A DNA stretch of 9,306 nt from JBBQQK01 sp038216025 (GTDB taxonomy: Bacteria > Patescibacteriota > UBA1384 > XYA2-FULL-43-10 > 1-14-0-10-43-13). The position numbers and the translations under genes were made by a program. The notes beneath the pieces are model-generated. The model saw only the letters and a list, made by a program, of their open reading frames with translations. It was not told where the DNA came from and ran no database searches. This document shows, one piece after another, positions 1-6,019 of this stretch. The stretch covers positions 1 through 9,306 of the forward strand of contig JBBQQK010000041.1 of the NCBI GenBank assembly GCA_038216025.1, written 5' to 3'. Each line of letters starts with the position of its first letter. The stretch's first letter is position 1.

Positions 1-21
1 AATGGGGACGAGCCATATGCT

Positions 22-42
22 CTCTGGGCTAGCTGCCCAGAG
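22..42 (-). other. Perfect hairpin over the stop codon of the hypothetical gene
   Basis: An 8-bp perfect stem, CTCTGGGC (22-29) with GCCCAGAG (35-42) around the 5-base loop TAGCT, spans the TAG stop at 29-31. No T-run follows on the minus strand, so it is not a classical intrinsic terminator. It may slow 3' decay, help end transcription, or be chance. Confidence 0.35.
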
Positions 43-1024
43 TGTTCGCAAGACCGTAGAGACAGCGCTCAGCCTCCAATGTATCCGGGTCAAGAACTCT
101 CTGTTCAGCCTGAAACTTGGAAGCCCTAAGGCCCTCTCTTGCAACATGATTGCGTTCAAGCTCCTCCCTTAGTCGATCCATCTCTTCAACAAGCATGTTC
201 ATGTTGTCATCGTAGTTCCGGAGGATATCCCGCGCCTCTTCGAGACCTTGCTGTTTGGCACGAAGCGCCGCTATAAAGCTATCCATCTTCTCCTTGTCCA
301 GGAGAGAAACTCCCTGCTGTTGAAGGAACTCGAGGCCCGAATTTCCAAGCCTCAATGCGTTGTGATCTTCTACAATGTAACACTCATCGATCAGCCAAGA
401 AACAGCTTTCTCAACCTGATTGATAGGTACACTAATCCGATCGAAAAGTCCATGCAGTTCATTGGCATAATGCCTCCGATCATGGCCAGTGCATGATTCG
501 TGGAGCCACTCAAGAGCCGTCTCAAGAGCTCCTTTATCCGATTGTAGAGTCTCCAGCACACTCTTGCCGTCTGCCGTAATATATGCAATGCGCCCATCGA
601 GGACCTTGTCTACAGATAGGCCACTAGACCGAACAACGGGATCTTCTCCCTTATTGGACAGATCACCGACTTTCTTGTTCTCGTCCTTCTTAGCACGTAG
701 AGCCGTGAGGATTGCAGACCTCTGTGGCCCAGATGAAATCAGCCAACATAGACGCCGGGACTTGTTGCCATTGGGCTGAATTTCGATAATTATCGCATTG
801 AGCTTATCTTGCACCCTTACCACCGAATATTTTGTGGTCCGAGGCTTGGTGACATGTGCGATAATCTGAAGCTTCCATTGCTGAGGGTCGTTGATCCCAA
901 TGCTTTCCAGAATCCCGCCAGCGATTTCACCGATCTTCTTGAACAAGGAAGCATCCTGATCTACATCTCTCCCTGCAGACACCTCAATTTCTAACATCCC
1001 TACATTTGCTTTTGTTACTACCAT
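29..1024 (-). CDS. Hypothetical protein, possible winged helix plus C-terminal coiled coil
   Basis: I do not recognise this family. Numbering here is from an alternative GTG at 1037-1039, which would give 336 residues. I prefer the ATG at 1022-1024 (331 residues) because an AAGGTGG ribosome-site-like stretch lies 11 bases before it; the GTG would sit inside that stretch. The N-terminal ~115 residues look like a mixed alpha/beta domain with no motif I can name. A charged linker follows at about 116-140. Residues 170-242 are helix-rich and could be a winged helix ending in a GLEFLQQQG-like strand/helix. Residues 248-315 are strongly charged and heptad-like, predicting a coiled coil. There is no signal peptide or membrane segment, so it is probably cytoplasmic. 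Its GC is visibly higher than that of the other genes, which suggests a different origin. It has its own promoter (1066-1094). DNA binding is a guess from the helical region only. Confidence 0.7.
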   Translation of the reverse strand: MVVTKANVGMLEIEVSAGRDVDQDASLFKKIGEIAGGILESIGINDPQQWKLQIIAHVTKPRTTKYSVVRVQDKLNAIIIEIQPNGNKSRRLCWLISSGPQRSAILTALRAKKDENKKVGDLSNKGEDPVVRSSGLSVDKVLDGRIAYITADGKSVLETLQSDKGALETALEWLHESCTGHDRRHYANELHGLFDRISVPINQVEKAVSWLIDECYIVEDHNALRLGNSGLEFLQQQGVSLLDKEKMDSFIAALRAKQQGLEEARDILRNYDDNMNMLVEEMDRLREELERNHVAREGLRASKFQAEQRVLDPDTLEAERCLYGLANTLGS

Positions 1025-1065
1025 TTCTGTATTACCCACCTTATCTTGTATTGCCAGATGATCGA

Positions 1066-1094
1066 TTTATAACAAAAAAAGGCCTTTTTGTCAA
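1066..1094 (-). promoter_or_regulatory. Near-consensus sigma-70 promoter with palindromic spacer
   Basis: On the minus strand a perfect -35 box TTGACA (1089-1094) is followed by a 17-base spacer and the -10 box TATAAA (1066-1071), which matches 5 of 6. Transcription would start near 1059, giving a leader of about 35 bases to the ATG at 1024. The AT-flanked palindrome AAAAAGGCCTTTTT (1076-1089) fills most of the spacer and touches the -35 box. It could be an operator. With its T-run it could also help terminate transcripts from the patatin gene upstream. The rest of the 1040-1153 gap shows nothing else I can support. Confidence 0.75.
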
Positions 1095-1153
1095 CCTTTT
1101 TGAGTGCAAAATTTCAATATTTAATGTTTATTGCTAGTCCTAGACCTCTATAC

Positions 1154-1996
1154 TCAGCGCCTAAGCATGATATCCCAAAAACCTTTTCTCTTCTTTAAGT
1201 TGCTTCCATGTAAAGATTGTATAAGCTCCTGAGATTTTCCAAGAGCATATTTTTGTCCAAGTTCTTTTATCTCGAGTACTTTATGGACATCATACCAATT
1301 GTGCTCATCGACAGGAGACGTAAAACAAAAATCGCAATTAGCCATTTCATAGCGCGCTAATTCTTGAGACATAATATCCAAAGAGCGAATAGCGTTTTTT
1401 AAAAGACCAATATCAACCTTATCCTTTTCGAGCAGAAGATCGACATCCTTTATTTTTGGTATGGAGTAAAGTGAAGAACCAATAATGAAATCAGCCCCGT
1501 GCTCTTTGAGTATTCCGGCCGGTAAGTTTTTGGTTAAACCTCCGTCAATATATACTTTTCCCTTTATTTTCTGACTGGGGAAAACACCAGGGTAAGCCGC
1601 AGACGCCATTACTGCTGCAACCGGATCCCCGCTATCCAAAACAACCGGCTCACCAGTAACCAAATCGGTCGCAACGCAGCAAAAATTGATTTTTAAGTCG
1701 GCGAAGTCTTTAGCAGTGATAACACCCCTTAAAACAGTTTTGATTTTGGAAAAGATGGTTTCATTCCGCCGGATAAGCAATGTTGCCCTGCTTAGCAATC
1801 CCTGATCCTCGAGCTCATTGAGAAATATATTGATTAGCTCTATTCCACCGTCACAATACAAAAGTCCGACAATTGCACCTGCAGAGGTACCACTTATATA
1901 ATCGACTTTTATTTTTTGCTGATCGAGCAGTTCTAATACGCCAATGTGAGCAGCTCCCATCGCTCCGCCGCCGCTTAAGGCTAAACCTATTTTCAT
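1154..1996 (-). CDS. Patatin-like phospholipase (RssA/NTE-type serine lipase)
   Basis: Predicted lipid acyl hydrolase with a Ser-Asp dyad, 280 residues. The oxyanion-hole glycine motif GGGAMG is at 9-14. The nucleophile elbow GTSAG is at 36-40 with Ser38. The second catalytic residue is Asp151 in DGG (151-153). Spacing and length fit stand-alone bacterial patatins of the RssA/YlbK type; the N-terminal LALSGGGAMGAAHIGVL segment is typical. There is no convincing signal peptide, so it is probably cytoplasmic or membrane-peripheral; the C-terminus is basic. The natural substrate cannot be read from the sequence. The ATG at 1994-1996 overlaps the nfo stop as ATGA and no strong ribosome site precedes it, so translation is probably coupled to nfo. 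A role in lipid turnover is family knowledge. The pairing with a DNA repair gene looks positional rather than functional. Confidence 0.9.
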   Translation of the reverse strand: MKIGLALSGGGAMGAAHIGVLELLDQQKIKVDYISGTSAGAIVGLLYCDGGIELINIFLNELEDQGLLSRATLLIRRNETIFSKIKTVLRGVITAKDFADLKINFCCVATDLVTGEPVVLDSGDPVAAVMASAAYPGVFPSQKIKGKVYIDGGLTKNLPAGILKEHGADFIIGSSLYSIPKIKDVDLLLEKDKVDIGLLKNAIRSLDIMSQELARYEMANCDFCFTSPVDEHNWYDVHKVLEIKELGQKYALGKSQELIQSLHGSNLKKRKGFWDIMLRR

Positions 1997-2829
1997 ATTC
2001 TCATTTCTTTTAAGATTTTTAAGTTATCTATCTCACCTTTGCCTTTGAGGCTTGGTGTCTCTAAAATGCCGGGCAGCCCTTTTAGCAAGGGATGATTCAC
2101 TATAGTTCTAAATGCATCAAGCCCAATTTCACCAGCGCCAATATCAGCATGACGATCATGGCGAGAGTTCAATGCAGTCTTCGAGTCGTTCAAGTGCAAT
2201 GCAACTAACCGGTCTATTCCTATAATGCTGTCAAATTTTTTAATAGTATCTTCTACGCCTTCTTCTGTGCGAATATCATAGCCGGACTCAAACGCATGAG
2301 CAGTATCGAGGCAGACCTTAACTCTGGGCGAATCAGCCATCTCAATAATTTTGGCCAGTTCCTCAAAAGTGTCTCCGATCACATTTCCTGCGCCGGCTGA
2401 GTTTTCCAAAACAAGATCAGGGCCTTCCGGAACGGCAGTTAGTATTTGATTGATCGCTTCTTTTATTTTTTCATAAGCATCGTCTAGGGAAATATTTATA
2501 GCGGCCCCGACATGAAAATTGACACCGAAAGCTCCGATAGCCTGACCTTTTTTCATATCGTCAATAAGAGACTCAATAGATGATTGATAATAGAAAGTGT
2601 TGTACGAGGCAAGATTGACCAGATAAATAGAGTGAATGAGAACCGGCTCTATATTAGCTTCTTTATTCTTCACCTTGAATAGTTCGAGCTCATTTTCAGG
2701 AATTGCTTTTGGTTTCCATCTTTGTGGGTCATTCACAAAAACCTGCATGCACTCGCATTGCAGTTCTTTTGCTCTATTGACAGCCTCAGAGAATGGCTGT
2801 GCGGCTGAAACATGTGCTCCAAATTTCAT
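1993..2829 (-). CDS. nfo: Endonuclease IV (deoxyribonuclease IV, AP endonuclease)
   Basis: Cleaves 5' to abasic sites in base-excision repair, using three Zn ions in a TIM barrel. At 278 residues it has normal family length. All nine expected zinc ligands are visible by alignment to the family: His66, His106, Glu142, Asp175, His178, His212, Asp225, His227 and Glu257. The signature stretches are GAHVSAA at the start, LENSAGAG (141-148), CLDTAHAFESGYD (173-185), HLNDSK (212-217), RHDRHADIGAGEIG (223-236) and ILETP (255-259). The ATG at 2827-2829 has a good ribosome site, AAGGA, 8 bases upstream. The gene ends in a 4-base ATGA overlap with the patatin gene. The 104-base gap upstream carries a palindromic repeat, and I see no clear promoter there, so it may be transcribed through from the phosphoesterase gene. 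Confidence 0.96.
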   Translation of the reverse strand: MKFGAHVSAAQPFSEAVNRAKELQCECMQVFVNDPQRWKPKAIPENELELFKVKNKEANIEPVLIHSIYLVNLASYNTFYYQSSIESLIDDMKKGQAIGAFGVNFHVGAAINISLDDAYEKIKEAINQILTAVPEGPDLVLENSAGAGNVIGDTFEELAKIIEMADSPRVKVCLDTAHAFESGYDIRTEEGVEDTIKKFDSIIGIDRLVALHLNDSKTALNSRHDRHADIGAGEIGLDAFRTIVNHPLLKGLPGILETPSLKGKGEIDNLKILKEMRI

Positions 2830-2862
2830 AATTAGCGTCCTTATTGTTTGGGAAATTATTGG

Positions 2863-2905
2863 TTGTCATTTCGACCCCGCCGCTTTGTTGGCGGTCGGAG
2901 AAATC
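2863..2905. repeat. Intergenic palindromic repeat opening with TGTCATTTCG
   Basis: Read on the plus strand, CGACC (2872-2876) pairs with GGTCG (2893-2897), and GCC (2879-2881) with GGC (2890-2892) around an 8-base loop. An outer ATTT/AAAT pair lies at 2868-2871 and 2901-2904. It sits between nfo and the phosphoesterase gene. It is GC-rich in AT-rich surroundings and resembles the short dispersed TGTCATTTCGA-type repeats seen between genes in many bacteria. On the minus strand no T-run follows, so a terminator role for the phosphoesterase gene is weak. Copy number elsewhere cannot be seen here. Confidence 0.6.
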
Positions 2906-2933
2906 TTTTTGATTGAACTAAGGCTACTATCCA

Positions 2934-3683
2934 TCAAAATCTCCTAAATTCTACGCTTAAGTCTTCTAAATCTAATATAGCATAATGACCTGTTTCCAGA
3001 GAGGAGAGCTTGATTATTTTAGTCTGGCCGAGATAAGCTGTGCCCCACTGGTGATGAATATGACCGCAAATATGAATTAATGGCGCATCGGCAAAACGTC
3101 TTTTGGGCGCCAAGCTTTCATTTCCGACCCAGTCCTTCCTTGTGTCATTCCCGCGAAGGCGGGAATCCACTAACTGATTTTTACTATCTTGGATCCCCGG
3201 GTCATGGCTTTCAGCCTGCCCGAGGATGACAGGATATGGTAGGGGAATGTCTTTATGTTGCCAGTTATGCGCTCCCGGTGGTGGCACATGCGAAATGAAT
3301 ATACTACCCGCAATTGCTTTTTTATCAATCATTGACTCGCCTTCGTATTGGCCAGCCCAAGAAGCAGGGGAGCCACCAACCCCGGTAAATTTTCTGCCAA
3401 GCAAGTTTATCTCCTTGCCTTCCAACGATTTATAATTTGCATTCAGTTTGTGATATGCTCTTCCAAAATCGTTATTGCCCGGCACCCACAAGAAAGGAAG
3501 ATCGATTTTTCGAAGAGTCCTGACAAAATCCTCGGCTACCCAGACAGGCTCCCCCATGTTCACCACATCACCTGCAAAAAGTAGAGCCTTGATGTCTTTT
3601 CCTTCAGCAGACGAAACTAGCTCATGCATTTTTACGAGATGTTTTATGGAGCAATGTAGATCTGAGAAAATAAAGGCTTTCAT
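2934..3683 (-). CDS. Calcineurin-like metallophosphoesterase with in-frame repeat insertion
   Basis: Predicted two-metal phosphoesterase, 249 residues. The metal-binding motifs occur in family order: DLH (Asp8, His10), GDV (Asp39), GNND (69-72, where GNHD is more common), SHVPP with His132, and GHIH (His208, His210). Substrate is unknown; phosphodiesters or phosphoproteins are both possible. Residues about 151-181, between His132 and GHIH, are encoded by a palindromic repeat and include the peptide DSRLRGND, the usual translation of such repeats. The frame stays open and all motifs survive, so the protein is probably still functional with a surface-loop insertion. The start ATG (3681-3683) has no ribosome site. 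TATAAC ends 6 bases before it, so a leaderless transcript is possible. No signal peptide or membrane segment is seen. Confidence 0.88.
   Translation of the reverse strand: MKAFIFSDLHCSIKHLVKMHELVSSAEGKDIKALLFAGDVVNMGEPVWVAEDFVRTLRKIDLPFLWVPGNNDFGRAYHKLNANYKSLEGKEINLLGRKFTGVGGSPASWAGQYEGESMIDKKAIAGSIFISHVPPPGAHNWQHKDIPLPYPVILGQAESHDPGIQDSKNQLVDSRLRGNDTRKDWVGNESLAPKRRFADAPLIHICGHIHHQWGTAYLGQTKIIKLSSLETGHYAILDLEDLSVEFRRF
3143..3231. repeat. 89-base palindromic element inside the phosphoesterase gene
   Basis: The ends are inverted, TGTCAT (3143-3148) and ATGACA (3226-3231). Inside are two hairpins. The first pairs ATTCCCGC (3147-3154) with GCGGGAAT (3159-3166) around GAAG. The second pairs ATCCCCGGG (3193-3201) with CCCGAGGAT (3219-3227), one mismatch, and carries an inner GGCT/AGCC stem. 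This layout matches a widespread class of dispersed bacterial palindromic repeats. Read on the minus strand it adds about 30 codons without a stop. Confidence 0.85.
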
Positions 3684-3687
3684 AAAT

Positions 3688-3758
3688 AAGTTATAAAATT
3701 ATTAAGTTAAAGGTTAACAAGTAGTGGTCCAACACAGCTAAACAATACTTTATAACTT
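3688..3758 (-). promoter_or_regulatory. AT-rich gap with 10-bp inverted repeat and possible promoters
   Basis: The gap 3684-3779 holds a perfect 10-bp inverted repeat, AAGTTATAAA (3688-3697) and TTTATAACTT (3749-3758). Both arms contain -10-like cores. On the minus strand TATAAC in the proximal arm lies 6 bases before the phosphoesterase ATG, which would place the start of transcription at the start codon. A second candidate farther upstream is TTGAAA, a 17-base spacer, then TATTGT. Neither is strong. Confidence 0.35.
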
Positions 3759-3779
3759 TATCTCTTTCAACTTGATAAC

Positions 3780-4373
3780 TCACCGCTTCTTACCCACGGC
3801 TTGGATTGCACCAGCCGATGTGACTACATTTTCAATGTAAACTTGTTTATTATTTGGCATTCTGGAGGATATGAAGTTGGACAATTGTCCTTTAAGCGGA
3901 TCCGCCACTTTTTGCGGGGCAGGCACTCCGGCAGCTTTGATATCCTTGATTTCGTATATCAATTTTCCTTTTTCGGCTTTTGGCATTATCAAAGTCTCAA
4001 TATTGAGGAAGCCGGTTTTTCCTTTCAAAATCAGTCCCCCTGCTTTGATAGTTGCAGAAGGATCTTTAAGGGGAAAATCAGAGTAAGATGTTAGAAGCTT
4101 GTTAATATCATTTTCAGTTATAGTAATAGTGATCAACTCCTCCCCTGACTGGTCATCTATTTGCTTATTAAGCTTCTCTAATAAGGTCATGTTCTTGTCC
4201 ATATTGGGAGCCAGGTCGACAACAAAGCTTTTGTGAAATTTTAAATATAACAGACCCAACACAATGGTTAGCAAGACAGATGCCAACACCAAAACTAAAG
4301 CCAAAACAGAGCAGGAACTTTTATGCTCTACGTTTTTATTTATTTCATTTGGGAAAAATTTAGTGTTTGCCAT
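3780..4373 (-). CDS. Hypothetical membrane-anchored extracytoplasmic protein
   Basis: A 197-residue protein I cannot assign to a family. A short polar N-terminus is followed by one strongly hydrophobic segment at about residues 21-45 and then a soluble part of about 150 residues, so it is predicted to be anchored in the membrane with the C-terminal domain outside. The soluble part alternates polar and hydrophobic residues in strand-like runs (ITITITENDINKLL at 81-94; ILKGKTGFLNIETLIMP at 115-131). This is reminiscent of the single-anchor YpmS/DUF2140-type layout, though I would not press that. The ATG (4371-4373) lies inside the murJ end, overlapping by 14 bases, with only a weak AAGTAG before it, so translation is probably coupled to murJ. 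The coupling hints at an envelope role. It ends with a lysine-rich tail. Confidence 0.78.
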   Translation of the reverse strand: MANTKFFPNEINKNVEHKSSCSVLALVLVLASVLLTIVLGLLYLKFHKSFVVDLAPNMDKNMTLLEKLNKQIDDQSGEELITITITENDINKLLTSYSDFPLKDPSATIKAGGLILKGKTGFLNIETLIMPKAEKGKLIYEIKDIKAAGVPAPQKVADPLKGQLSNFISSRMPNNKQVYIENVVTSAGAIQAVGKKR

Positions 4374-5973
4374 TTATTTTTCTACTTAATGACCACTTGA
4401 GCTCAGGGAGATTGGCGGCGTAACTCAATCCAAAGTATATAATTCCAGAAACTATTAGAGTAAGAATTGTCTGCTCAAGGATTCCCATAAAACGATTCAT
4501 ATCAACAAGGAACGATAGAATATGCATGCTAAACCATGTGCCTATTCCCATGATGATGGAGATAATTGTAATTTTAACAAACGAGCGAGAGATTTCTTTA
4601 TTCCAAATTTCCGGATACTTTTTGGCCAATATAACAAATAGGGCAATGGCGTTGACAAAGCTTGCGATTGAAAACGCAAGTGCCAGTCCTGGAACACCCT
4701 TAACAGCTACCAGCTCATTCCCAAGCACAGAAAGCGAAAAACCGTACTTTGCCAAGGGGTATCCGATAACAATGCTTAAAACTGCCGTCACAATCGATGT
4801 CCACATGGGAGTTCTGGTGTCTTTTAGGGCATAAAAAGCTCTAGCCAGAAGACCTATTAAACCTTGCGCTAATAGTGACAAGGCAAAAAATCCCAACGTC
4901 ATGCTAGTGATCCTGGTATCATCCCATGAAAATTTGCCGGAGCCCAAAATCAATCTGACAACCTGTGCTTTCAAGAGAAATAATAAAACAGTAGAGGGGA
5001 TCAACAAAAATGCCAGGGAACGGATTGCTCGGTCAAAGTAAAAAGCAAAACCGGCCTTGTCATTTTCTGATATTTTGGCGGTCAAAGTAGGAAAAACAGC
5101 CGTGGCAAAAGAGGTGCCAAAAACAACAATTGGCATTGTCTGTATGTTGTTTGACAGTTCAAATGCCGCAATGGAGCCTGCCGCAAGAGAGGAGGCAATA
5201 CTAGTATATGCTATCAACATAAATTGATTCACTCCCATGCCAATAGTGCGCGGTATCATCAAACGAACAATTCTCTTAATAGAGTTATCTTTATAGTTAA
5301 AGCTAAAGGAATATTTAAATCCTAAGCCGACGAGAGTGGGGATCTGTATCAAAAAATGCAATATGGCACCGGCTATGACGCAGTAAATAACCGCAACTAA
5401 ACCGTAACGAGGAGCAAGTACTGCTGCCCCGAATATAATGGCGGCATTGTAAAAAAGAGGCGCAAGGGAATACGACAAAAAACGCTTGAAGGAGTTTAAA
5501 ACTCCTCCAGCTATATATGAAAGAGAAAAAAAGATCGGTGTTAACATGAGAAGACGTGAGAACTTGATCGTCTGAGCAAGTCTTTCGCCATCGAACTTTG
5601 GAACAACCAGAGGCACAAGATAAGGCATTAGTGCAAACAATAAGATAGCAGAAATGATCATGATCATAGCAGACAAATTCATGAGAGAACTTGTCATTTT
5701 AAAACCATCTTTTTCTTTTTTATTTGCTATATAATCGGAGAAAATCGGAATAAAAGCAGAAGAAATCGCCCCCAATATAAGGATATTAAAGATCAAATCA
5801 GGAATTCTAAAGGCAGCATAATAAATATCCAGCTCAGAAGTTGCAATGTTTTTTGTTAAAAAACGGTCACGAAACAATCCCAGTACATTACTTAGGGTAA
5901 GAGTAGCTATCAAAAGTAGACTCGCCCCTCGAACCGAATTCTGTTTAGAGAAGATGTGTAGAATTTTTTTCAT
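4360..5973 (-). CDS. murJ: Lipid II flippase MurJ (MviN family)
   Basis: Integral membrane protein of the MOP superfamily that flips lipid II across the cytoplasmic membrane for peptidoglycan synthesis. It shows about 14 hydrophobic segments along its length. The N-terminal family signature is present: ASLLLIATLTLSNVLGLFRDRF, with the conserved RD pair, then AAFRIPDLIFNIL and SSAFIPIFS. The later GVNQFMLIAYTSIASSLAAGSI and FGTSFATAVFPTL stretches are also typical. I chose the ATG at 5971-5973 (537 residues); GGAGG lies upstream but 14 bases away, longer than usual. A GTG at 5998-6000 would add nine residues but has no ribosome site. The gene follows ftsH closely and overlaps the next gene by 14 bases, so it is probably in one operon with both. 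No key residue looks lost. Confidence 0.94.
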   Translation of the reverse strand: MKKILHIFSKQNSVRGASLLLIATLTLSNVLGLFRDRFLTKNIATSELDIYYAAFRIPDLIFNILILGAISSAFIPIFSDYIANKKEKDGFKMTSSLMNLSAMIMIISAILLFALMPYLVPLVVPKFDGERLAQTIKFSRLLMLTPIFFSLSYIAGGVLNSFKRFLSYSLAPLFYNAAIIFGAAVLAPRYGLVAVIYCVIAGAILHFLIQIPTLVGLGFKYSFSFNYKDNSIKRIVRLMIPRTIGMGVNQFMLIAYTSIASSLAAGSIAAFELSNNIQTMPIVVFGTSFATAVFPTLTAKISENDKAGFAFYFDRAIRSLAFLLIPSTVLLFLLKAQVVRLILGSGKFSWDDTRITSMTLGFFALSLLAQGLIGLLARAFYALKDTRTPMWTSIVTAVLSIVIGYPLAKYGFSLSVLGNELVAVKGVPGLALAFSIASFVNAIALFVILAKKYPEIWNKEISRSFVKITIISIIMGIGTWFSMHILSFLVDMNRFMGILEQTILTLIVSGIIYFGLSYAANLPELKWSLSRKINGKH

Positions 5974-6019
5974 GGATAAAAACTTGCCCTCCAAGAACAC
6001 TAATCAATCAGCGCTAAAA

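Noticed and set aside
489..779. Plus-strand 96-codon open frame opposite the hypothetical gene
   Set aside because: It lies fully antisense to a longer, promoter-equipped gene and has a low-complexity Ser/Arg/Pro composition typical of a shadow frame.
1072..1094. Strong intrinsic terminator after the patatin gene
   Set aside because: The palindrome has no loop and a stem mostly of A-T pairs; the promoter reading of the same bases is much stronger.
2863..2910. Intrinsic terminator for the phosphoesterase gene
   Set aside because: The T-rich tail lies on the wrong side; on the minus strand no T-run follows the hairpin.
3143..3231. The palindromic element as a frameshift or pseudogene signal
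   Set aside because: The frame continues through it and the GHIH motif and C-terminus follow normally, so the gene is not broken.
3226..3696. Three overlapping plus-strand frames opposite the phosphoesterase gene
   Set aside because: Antisense shadows; the minus-strand frame carries all metal-binding motifs in order.
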